Below, piece by piece: positions 11,201 through 23,200 of a DNA stretch of 34,721 nucleotides (its first letter is position 1; every line of letters begins with the position of its first letter). The DNA comes from Saccoglossus kowalevskii. Its lineage: Eukaryota > Hemichordata > Enteropneusta > Harrimaniidae. The notes below the pieces were generated by a model. It had not been told where the DNA came from and made no database searches. It worked only from the letters and a program-made list of their open reading frames with translations. The DNA is taken from contig NW_003107603.1 in the NCBI RefSeq assembly GCF_000003605.2, positions 12,104 through 46,824 of the forward strand, written 5' to 3'. A program made the position numbers and the translations under genes.

Positions 11201-14200
11201 TCTTAATAAGTATTTTACAGTAACTGTTTTTAGCAATAATAAAAGTTGCTGGTTGGTAGAATATCAGTGATAAAAATTGTGAAAATACAGTGGTGATACT
11301 GGTATGTAGGAGTATAATTTGATTGTAGACTCCAATTTGTTTTTCAATTTCCATAATTTTTTGTTGTTATTTTTGGCTCAATCCTGAGTTTCTGCAGTTT
11401 TGCATACTAATTACCCATTTTCAATGTAACTTAAATTGATATATAGCTTCTCTGGGGTAAGCTATATACATGATTTGTGTAGGGTTGAATTTAGTGCGTA
11501 CTGATTACTCAATTCAATTAGCCAATTTATAGGTGTTCCACAGATATCTTCAGTAACACTCATCAAATTTACGTGGTCTTGGATAATCCACAACTGATTA
11601 GTTTAATGGATGAATATTATTTAATTAACTTAATTTGCATAAATTTTCTGTAATTAATTTTTATCATTTCATCCAGGGCTAATTTTAAAATGTGTTTATC
11701 TGGCAGACTATATAATCTCTGCTAGTATTTAATTTGAGCAAAAATAATTTTATTGGTAATCTACCAAGTTCTGCTTAAAACCACAAATTGGCATCATTTC
11801 ATTGGCCCAAATTTCAGCACCATACATGAGTATAGGTGAAATTAACTGGTCAAAAAATGTAATACTCGATAGAAATGACACACAAGACGGGATTGTCATT
11901 TGAAGTGGAGAAAGTGAGTGTAACACAAGGTATTGCCATGTGTCACGACATAGTGACACCAAAAACCACTGAGTGTCATTATGAGGTGGTGACATCATTA
12001 TGAGGTGGTGACATCATTATGAGGTGGTGACATCATTATGAGGTGGTGACATCATTATGAGGTGGTGACATCATTATGAGGTGGTGACATCATTATGAGG
12101 TGGTGACATCATTATGAGGTGGTGACATCATTATGAGGTGGTGACATCATTATGAGGTGGTGACATCATTATGAGGTGGTGACATCATTATGAGGTGGTG
12201 ACATCATTATGAGGTGGTGACATCATTATGAGGTGGTGACATCATTATGAGGTGGTGACATCATTATGAGGTGGTGACATCATTATGAGGTGGTGACATC
12301 ATTATGAGGTGGTGACATCATTTGACAGAAGACTAAAGATGTATTTGACTTTGGTCATTTTAAAGGGCGACACCAATTTCAAAATGCAGGGGGTGGTTTT
12401 GTGAACTGCAGAAGTTACATACAGCGAGGCATTCAGATAGTATGCTAAGATGTAGCAAATGGTTGAGCAAATGAATCTTTACCCTAATCTTCATCTCTGT
12501 GACTTCATCGAATTGAGGACAAAGACATTTACAATGACTTGTTGTCTTTCAGGAATATTGCTGTGGTGATGCTGGAGTTAATGGATGTTGTCAAAATCAA
12601 AATGCAACAACACAACAGGAGGAGGAGGAAATGGTATGTAAAAGTCATCAATATTTTATAACGCAAAATAATAAGTGTCATATTCTATTGAGTTTTCTCG
12701 CAACAAGCCCTTACTGACTGAGAACTGAGCCGTCTAGACTGAGCCTTGGGTCCTTATTAAATTAAAATAGTCCATATTTATCTATTTATTTATTTTCTAT
12801 CAAACATGTGTTTGGTCATTTCATAGCTCATTTAATTTGTAGAAAAAAATGATACCGGTAATACACTTTTCAGATGTCATGACAAAGTTATTGGATATAC
12901 TGAACAAAATTCCTTGTATTGAATGGGGTTGAGTTAATAATTTAATGCAGCTGGTCTGTTTCTTCTTTTTTATATGATAATTCCCATGTTATATTTAATT
13001 TTAATTTTAATAGTTTATTTATATATTTATTATATGTGTTTTTATATATGATAGGAATAGTCTTACTAAAATTAGAATCATTTCTCCATCTACTAAGTAC
13101 AAATGATGGTTTCATTGTCAACAATCTGGGCAAATTTATTAGTTTTTATTTGGATGCAGTTCAAAAACAATGACTTTTGGATTGATCTTTGTATTTTCAT
13201 CAGTGCGTTAGTCTTTACATTCGTCTGGACCTGTATCATTTCATGACATGAGTTATTAGCTTAATTTTAAATAACAATAAACTATATTTTTTAGTCCCCA
13301 TTGAGACACAGTCCGAAAACGAGGACTTATGGATTGACCTCTGTGCGTGTGTATATCTTAGACATGCCTTGACGATCTGATTCAAGATGGCCGAATGGCA
13401 GCCATTTTTGTGGTGAAAAATCATCAAAATCAAGCATTTATGGATGGATTTTGTTTAAACTTGTTACATACATTAGACATTATGGGTTCCTGATGCATGT
13501 CATTTTATTTTTTAGATCGGATTAAAAATGGCTGACGCACTGTCATTTTATTTTAATGAATGGGCTCCTAGAGCCATATCTCTGACATGCTTTGACTGAT
13601 TATATTCATTCTATACACATCATATTATAGAATATATAAATGTATTCAAAATGGCCGACCGTGGCCATTTTGTTTTAATTAATGCTGTTCCAAAGCAATA
13701 TCTCTCAGTATGGACAAGTACTCATTTGACAATCAGATACAACATGTCAATCATGTTAATGTTAAAAAATCATAATCAAGCATCAGCTTCTGGATTCATA
13801 TCTCTGACATGTTTATGTTCCAAGTATAAACAAAACTATCCTAAATTTGATAACTGATGGGGAATGTGCCATGCATGGCTTGTTTTGTTATTTATTTTAT
13901 ATGTTGCACATTTTAATGTTGTGCTTGTGTTGTGTTTTTAGTTGAACATAAATATCATATTCACTACATGATTTCATATCTAATAAAAATATGTTATATA
14001 CTGTTAATTTATTGTTCAGTTGTCTTCCACTAAGCTGTATAATGCAAATGAGTTTGTACCATTTGATCCTACACAAGAGCCAATATTTCCACCAGAATTG
14101 AAGGTAAGTCAATATACTCTGTGACTTGTATGTTAGAGGATACTCTGCTTGAGTTTATGAATTTTAAAACTTGTTTTTAGTATATTTATTAGTTCATTCT

Positions 14201-17200
14201 GAGCTATTACTACTGCAAAAAATATTCAGTTGAAAATAATTAGTATTTTATTGTGAATACTATTGTGCTTATTGATATGTGTGTAAACCACATAATAGAA
14301 CCACCCAACAGATTTAAATGTAATTTAATTTGGTGCATACAGAATGAGAAATAATTTTAGATATTTCCTATTTCTGTTTAATGTTTCCAATATTCTTACT
14401 TACAGATTGCATAAATTATAATTTTTCTTATAGTATAATCATAATTTTATTATTTATGTTATAATACTAAGAATCATGCAGATCAATATAGTAAGACCGT
14501 GCAGTTCTGTAGCGATAGATTGAAATGGATCAGACCAGTGTCAATTGATGAAATACTGGACTTAAAAGCTCAGTATCCAGACGCAAAGCTAATTAATGGT
14601 AACACAGAAGTAGGTAGGTAGTAGTTTACAAGATGTATGATGAGTTTCAATTCTTAATTTCTGTAAAACTCATTGATTTCACTGCTTGGAATGTTTGCCA
14701 TTTGATAATTCTAAGACAAAATTTCACAAAGTTACTGACACACTATGTCATAGGATCCAAAGAAAATGTTCATTGCTACAAAATTTATCACTAATTCTTG
14801 AAAGTCAAGGTCATCTCAAGATCACATGTCACTTTGTCATATTGTCTAACTTTGTAATTTTCAATTCAATCACATGTCACGTACAGTAACCAAATAATGC
14901 AAAAATATATTGGCAAGGTCACTTAATTGTAATATAATTTTTAACATTGCTCTTGTTAATTTAGGTGTTGAAGTGAAATTTAAGAACCAACACTATCCAG
15001 TATTATTGACTCCATCACATATACCAGAACTGAAGAGAGTTGAAATAACTGATACTGGTGTGGTTTTTGGAGCATCTGTTTCACTCTCAGTGATAGATAA
15101 AGTACTCAAGAACCAAATAGAATCACTTCCAGGTTAGACTTTGATTAAATCATTTCTGTGTCCACTTATGATTGAATTACATTCAGATCAGGTCAGGTCA
15201 GTTATGATTAAATCACTTCCAGATGTATGTTATGATTGAATTACTTCCAGGTCAGGTCAGGTAAGGTAAGGTAAGGTCAGTTATGGATTGAATTGAATTG
15301 CTTCCAGGTCAGGTCAGTTGTGGATTGAATTACTTTCAGGTCAGTTATGGATTGAATTACTTCCAGGTCAGATCAGGTCAGGTCAGTTATGGATTGAATT
15401 ACTTCAAGGTCAGGTCAGTTAAGATTGAACCACTTTTACCTCAGGTAAGGTCATTTCAGTTATGGATTCAATTACTTCCAGGTAAGGTCAGGTCAGGTCA
15501 GCTCAGGTCAAGTCAAGTCAGTTATGGAATGAATTACTTCCAGATCAGGTCAGTTATGATTGAATCACTTCTACATCAGGTCAGGTCAGGTCAGGTCAGG
15601 TCAGGTCAAATTACTTCTAGGTCAGGTCAGGTCAGTTGAAAATCAGTATTGTTTGATTCATCACATTTCTTCGGCCACCACTAAACTGTGATTTATTAAT
15701 AAGTTTTCAAAGCTTAGCATTGTATAAAGGGGTAAGGTAACCTGTACCATAACTTACCCACTTTCTTTAACCCGGCTACGTAAAATCATTTTAACCCAAG
15801 TTAAAAATTGTTAAACCTAATTAAAACTTTATATATAGTTTAATTAAATTGCATTTTCACATAGGATTGCAATTTAGTTATCACATTGCAATGTTATATA
15901 TCATTGCAGTTTAATTCAAAATCACAAATCAAGGTTTAGTGCTGTAGTGGTCACCTATTTCTTTGACATTTATAATTTATATTTTCAGTACCATGAGTTG
16001 AAAAATCATATTTTGTTACTTGTTATGAATTAAAAAATCTGTTGAATACTATTATTTTTTTTGGAAAAGTTCCAAAAACCAATATTTAGTAAAAAGGAAA
16101 CCAAAATTAATGTTCTATGAATTAGTAATTGTGCAATGCTTTTGAAACTTTGAGTGGTATAGTGGTATGTTTTTGTGTCCAATTTACTAAGTCAAATGTC
16201 CACAAACAGCATTAATTTGTTATGTATACTACAGTCTGCCACGGAATTAAGTATCAGTACTAATTGTAGTCTATTATCATTAAATATGCTGTACTCTATT
16301 ATCATTCTTGTTTCTATTTCAGAATATAAGACTGGTGTATTTTCTGCTATTGTGGAAATGTTACGTTGGTTTGCTGGTCCACAAGTTAGGAATGTGTCGG
16401 TAAGATCATCTTTGATTCATGTACTCATATACTATACAGAATATTAGGGTGATTATGCAGAGCTTATCATGATGGATCTCTGCATTTTGAACTTTTTCTC
16501 TATGGACTAAGATTAAATCTAATTATTTATAGTGATCGATTCTGCCCTGACATGCTCAATCATGTTGGAGGGGGCAGAGTAGCATCGCTATTTCACATCA
16601 CATTGCTTCTGCTAAACTCCTCAATGGTTAAAACTAACATTACATTATGCAGTTAGTGATAATAACTTAAATTTTAATTTAATTATTGTGAATACATTTG
16701 ATTTCTTCTAAAAATATTTGAGCCAGAATTCTTTCATTCCTACCCTGTCCATTTCATGGAATGAGTGACAGCAGTCAAAAATGTATATATGCCTACCATT
16801 TGCATTAATTATTACAAAATAAAATATATCATTCAAATTGGTTTTCACCAAAAAATACTTTTTAAGATAACTAATGTTAGATAGATGTTTGATAGTAAAA
16901 TGGATCACTATTCATTATATGATAATTAGTGACGCATGTCATTATTCATTAGATGATAATTAGTGACACTGGTCGCTATTCATTAGATGATAATTAGTGA
17001 CACAGGTCACTTCATTAGATGATATTTAGTGACACAGGTCACTATTCATTAGACGATAATTAGTGACACAGGTCACTATTCATTAGATGATAATTAGTGA
17101 CACAGGTCACTATTCATTAGATGATAATTAGTGACACATGTCACTATTCATTAGATGATAATTAGTGACACAGGTCACTATTCATTAGATGATAATTAGT

Positions 17201-20200
17201 GACACATGTCACTATTCATTAGATGATATTTAGTGACACAGGTCACTATTCATTAGATGATAATTAGTGACACAGGTCACTATTCATTAGATGATATTTA
17301 GTGACACAGGTCACTATTCATTAGATGATAATTAGTGACACATGTCACTATTCATTAGATGATATTTAGTGACACAGGTCACTATTCATTAGATGATATT
17401 TAGTGACACAGGTCACTATTCATTAGATGATAATTAGTGACACAGGTCACTATTCATTAGATGATAATTAGTGACACAGGTCACTATTCATTAGATGATA
17501 ATTAGTGACACAGGTCATCATAATTTATAGTAGTGACACAAGTTAAAATTCATTAGATTATCTAATTATTACCGGTAACTTGCGTTATAATTGTAATAGT
17601 CTTTTCTTCTGATTTCAGGCAATCGGTGGTAACATAATTACAGCTAGTCCAATATCTGACTTGAACCCCTTATTAATGGCTGCCGGATGTAAACTGACTT
17701 TAATATCTAGAAGTAAGTGTTTTAATCGCAGATGTTAAGTGGTATTCAATACATTGATTAATTAAAATATTATTACAATTAATATTTCGTCATAATTTTC
17801 TTTCTGTCATAATGATATGTTTAGGTGGTACCAGAAATGTTGTTATGAATGACACATTTTTCACTGGGTACAGAAAAACTTTACTAGAAAAAGAAGAGAT
17901 TTTACTGTTTGTTCACATTCCACATACAAGACAGGTAAGTGTTTGAAAGGTGAAGAATTCCTTGTAGTTGACGAGGGGAACTGTGATACTGTATTTTCAA
18001 ATCAAAATTCAATTTTGCTGATCAAGACAAATTTTTAATGAATTTGGAAAGTGTTAAAAACGTAGATCTGCATGTTGATTGTACTTTGGATATATACACC
18101 TACACAATGGAAAGTCTGGATGAATGTGAATATAATGATAAACTATCATTTCAAATATGATGTTGTAGTTTATGCTGCTCAACTTGATATCTCTGTTGTG
18201 TTTTCCATGTGAATATGTGTTACAATTAAATCATAGAAGGCCAAGTAGAATGAAGTAAGTAATGATCTTTGTATGCTAAACTTTTACCTAAGGTAATCAA
18301 AACAATAAGCTGTTTGTTATCAATTATTTTTTTTCTATAGGATGAATATTTTTATGGTTACAAACAGTCGCCAAGACGTGAAGATGACATCGCCATAGTC
18401 AATGCCGGTATGAGGGTCATTTTTGAACCAGGCACACATATAGTTAGAGAGATTGCACTAAGTTTTGGCGGAATGGCTCCTACTACTGTCTTGGCAACTA
18501 AAACAATGAAAGCCTTGGTTGGCAGGTGAGAATCAGTTATTGTATGTGTTGTTAGAATGACTCAGTCCTGCAGTAACTGGAAACTCAGAAAATTCTAACA
18601 GCGCTGACTTTTGTTTTCGTGCTACAAACTTTCTCAACAAGTTCTAAAAAAGTCACGTACAATTGTCTATTTCTTTTCAATTTCCAGAAAATGGGAAGAA
18701 AATATGCTGGATGATATATGTGAATTGTTAAAGAAGGATTTACAGTTGTCGCCATCAGCCCCTGGTGGAATGATAGAATACCGAAAAACTCTCACCGCTA
18801 GTTTCTTCTTCAAATTTTACCTTACCGTGATGAATAAACTCCATGCAAAAGAGGTAATAACAGGGTACCCCCAGCAAAGAAAGGACTAATTTTCAATTAC
18901 AGTATTTATACCAATATTGATCATGTGACCTATTGTTCTGATCATGTGACCTATTGTTCTAGCCATGTGTTTATTTCTGTTATGCCACACTTGAGTTGTA
19001 TTCTCACTAGATGAAATAAGGCAATGTCACAACGCCTTTTATTTGAGAACGTTGTTAAAATGTGTGTGTGAACAGAATACGCCATTGTGGCGCCGGCACC
19101 ATCGTAAAAGGGGTGGACCAGATCCTAAACGCTGTTGTCACACCGGCTCTTGCACAATGGAATGTACTGTGTGAACACAATACGACGGCCAAAAGCCCTC
19201 TATCGCCCACTTATTTATGCTTGACATTACACAAGAAGTCAAATTTTCTAGCCAATCTCTGTTATCCAACGTTCGTAACACTATTTCTTCTTACCAGTTA
19301 TTTCTGCGTTGTTGCCTTCTTCTCGAGTGTAAAAACACATGGAAAAACAGAAACAAAGCAAATGCATTTACAGGAGGGGACGCCATTTTGTCGATTCATC
19401 TTTCTTTTGTTATTGACCTTTCTGTGATATGATTCGTTGATGGCGCAAAACACTGGTGTTTTTGCTAAGTGACAACGCGAGCAGACAATTCAACAGATTA
19501 GCTAATATTTGCACAACCAAAAAACACCTTCGTTTTTTAGACATGTGAGAACATGTGAGCTTTGATCTTTTGTAGATTTTTAATCAGCCACAGTTTTCAT
19601 CATATACAGATTAGTAATCACCACGATTTGTTTCATTTGCATTTTAGTAATAACCATGATTTTTTCATTTGCATATTAGTAATAATCACATGTAGATTGG
19701 TAGTTTGCACATTTGTTAGTGTACGATCTTCAAACTTCCCCATGTTTCAAGGTTTGGAATGAATGCGAGTTGTTTCTCAACTAAGCTTGAACCTTGACTC
19801 TTATACTGGTACTGATACATTAGTCACAAATCATGTCTTGTATTCATGCTGTTTCAAGTGTAACAGTCTCACTTGCAGTCAGTTTTTCATTCAATTTAAC
19901 TCCTTCTGACAGGTTATTGAAGCCTCAGTTCCCTCATCTTACAAGACTACCATATCACCTTTACAAAGAGATAACATCAAAAGTTCTCAGTTGTATCAGG
20001 TGAGTTTTTACAACACAATGTGTTAACGACAATTAATATACAATAATAGGGCTTTGGGAGAAGCAAGACCTTTCTTAAACAGTTTATGGAAGAATTTTGG
20101 TACATTAATATGTGTTCTAATTGGTAATAATTTGCTAGTGTTTGAATTATGTTAATGATAAGTGCTAAATTAGTTAAACTAATCAAATAAGACAATATCA

Positions 20201-23200
20201 AATTTTTGTTTGTGTATAGATAGATAGATAGGTCTCTCCAGCTTTCACATTCCTATGTATATCTTGTCATTCTCTCATCATCATTCATAATCCTGTTATT
20301 CCTCCTGTTCTCTTCTATTTCTTCTTCCATTATTCTGCCATCCATCTCTTGTCATCCCCCTTTCATGATTCTCCCGTACTCCTTTCAGATTTCTCGCATC
20401 CTTCTCACATACTCCTTCCAAACTTCTCCTGTGTGTCTTTCCTATCATTACCTTCCCTATTTTAGATTGATTTATTCAGAATTCATTTTAATTTGATTGT
20501 TGCTTTTGGAGTCGTCACCTGCGCATGCGTCAGATGGCCATAGCGTGTCATTGTTTACAAACAAGCCTCTACCCACCCTTTGCGTTTTTAGCGTGTGTTG
20601 TTATCGTCATTTGGCACTCAATTCCTGCGCAGGTGACGACACTCCTGCTTTAATACTGTACCAACACTAATTATGGGTTTACATGTTTACTGCTTATTGT
20701 TTACCATTATAGGAAGTTGCTGATGGTCAGCCTGCAGATGATGCAGTAGGTCGACCCTTAGTTCATCTTTCAGCTTTTAAACAAACAACTGGAGAAGCAA
20801 TTTACTGTGATGACATCCCTCCCATAAATGGTATTTATTTTAACTCGTGTTCAATATCGTGATTTGTTAAAACACATAATTACCTTATTGTCGATCCAAA
20901 TTCAGCTTTAAATGACCCTCAGACAATTTATTGACCTATGCTGAGCCTCAGTTAACTCTAACTATTAAAGTTAAAAATAAAATAATTAAAAGTTTATTAT
21001 TATATGTTGCACGTATTGTAAACATATGCTACATTTGTTGTGGGTAGCAGACAATTTATCAAACATTTCCTAAAAAGTAATTTATTTGAATTTTACAGAT
21101 ATGTTTCCTAGTCTTGTCTTGTTATGCATACTAGTGTATTAAATAGACATTGAATATAGACAGTCAAAAGAAAAAATTATTTTATCAGCAATCATTAGAA
21201 TTGTTGTGAATGCAAATTAAATTGCTGTTACATTAGTCATCTTTCTTCACATTAATGAACCCGGTATGCTGAATACAATTATTTTTTTTGACTCACGTGT
21301 GCGAAGCACAAAAGGGAGTCTTTGCAGTTACCCTGTCTGTATGTATGTATGTATGTATGTATGCATGTACATTTTGTATGTATGTATGTCACTTTTTTTG
21401 TTCCACCGTTATCTCAAGAACCACTAATCAAATTTTGGTGAAACTTGGTACATAGATGCTCCGGGATAATGCGCAGAGCTGATTAGGTTTTGGTAAAAAT
21501 CTATGAATATTAATTACCTAATTTGCATGATAATTAGCTGATTTTTAGCTGTTCCAAGACTGTTCCACAGATATCTGAAGAACCACTCATTGGATTTTAA
21601 TGAAACTTGGCACATGGATGCTCTGAACTAGTGCGCAGATTTGATTAGTTTTGGGTAAAAATCTATGAATATTAATTACCTAATTTGAATGATAATTAAC
21701 TGATTTCAAGCTGTTCCATGACTGGTCCACTGATATTTGAAGAACCACTCATTGGATTTTGATGAAACTTGGCACATGGATGCTCTGAACTAATGCGCAG
21801 ATTTGATTAGTTTTGGGTAAAAATCTGTTAATATTATTAATTACCTAATTTACATAATGATTAATCAATTTTTGGCTTTTCCACTGATATCTCAAGTACT
21901 AATCATAACATTTCAATAAAACTTGGTACATAGATGTCATATGACANNNNNNNNNNNNNNNNNNNNNNNNNNNNNNNNNNNNNNNNNNNNNNNNNNNNNN
22001 NNNNNNNNNNNNNNNNNNNNNNNNNNNNNNNNNNNNNNNNNNNNNNNNNNNNNNNNNNNNNNNNNNNNNNNNNNNNNNNNNNNNNNNNNNNNNNNNNNNN
22101 NNNNNNNNNNNNNNNNNNNNNNTACCTAATTTGCATAATTAGTTAATTTTTTGCTGTTCTATGGCTGTTGCACTGATGTCTAAAAACCACTCATTGAATT
22201 TCAACGAAACTTTTCAAGAGTACCTGTCACATTTCAATGAACCTAGGACTATACACCATATTAGTTTTTGGTAAATATTTGTGCTTCTTAATCACCTAAT
22301 TAACATAATTAATTAATACTGTATATCTCAAGTATTGATCATCACATTTGAATAAAACTTGGTACATAAATGGTCTAGGACAATAGACAGCCTGATTAAT
22401 TTTGGGTTAAAATCTGTTCATATTAATTCTCTAATTAGCATAATAATTAATATTTTTTTGGTTCTAATCACATTTCAATGAAACTTGGTACATTGTGCAG
22501 ACCTTATTAGTTTTACACTTAAATCTGTTCGTTACCTTATTTGCATAATTAATTTTCTGCATTTCCATCAACATCTCAAGTACAAGTAATTTTGAATTAA
22601 TTTTTAATGTGTCTCCAATACTCTCAGCACACGGGAGTTCTTTCTAAGCTTTCTTTGATTTCTATATTTTATTAGTAACGTAAGTGTATTCTGAAAGATG
22701 ATTGCGGTAGTGATTTGGTCATGCTGCATTTCACAATTGTTACTTAGTAGTGATTATAATAACGTACAAAAAATTAATTTGTTGAATTGTTATGAAATGC
22801 AAATAAATTCAACTTAGTTTCATTGTATGCGAATGATTCCGGTTGCATAATAAACGCTCAATGATGTATAATATCTGCCATGTTTTGACCTGGGACGGTG
22901 TTCTTCTACCTGATAGGCTGCTAATTAAGCAATCAAAACGATGAGTGATGCGAACGTGTTCAAATTACCATCAGCTCATTTAAATATGTTAATGTTATTG
23001 AACGCAACTTGGAAGAGACTTGCCGATGTTGTGGTCTGATCTTTTGGCTTGGCTTGGATTTTGATGGGAAAACGAAAGTTTGGTGTTTTCAAAAGATAAA
23101 CCACAGTCTCTCTGTGGATAAACTGAGCATTTGAAGAATAATTTAACATTGTTTACAGTGATAACAGCTCAGTGTTGAAACAACACTTACCCATTCAAAC

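Noticed and set aside
15183-15640. Cluster of nuclear-receptor response elements (AGGTCA direct repeats)
   Set aside because: The 5-base period of GGTCA does not keep proper hexamer spacing, and the motif density is explained by the tandem array. It is not evidence for regulation.
21903-22146. Open frames of unknown residues
   Set aside because: They consist of gap characters only.
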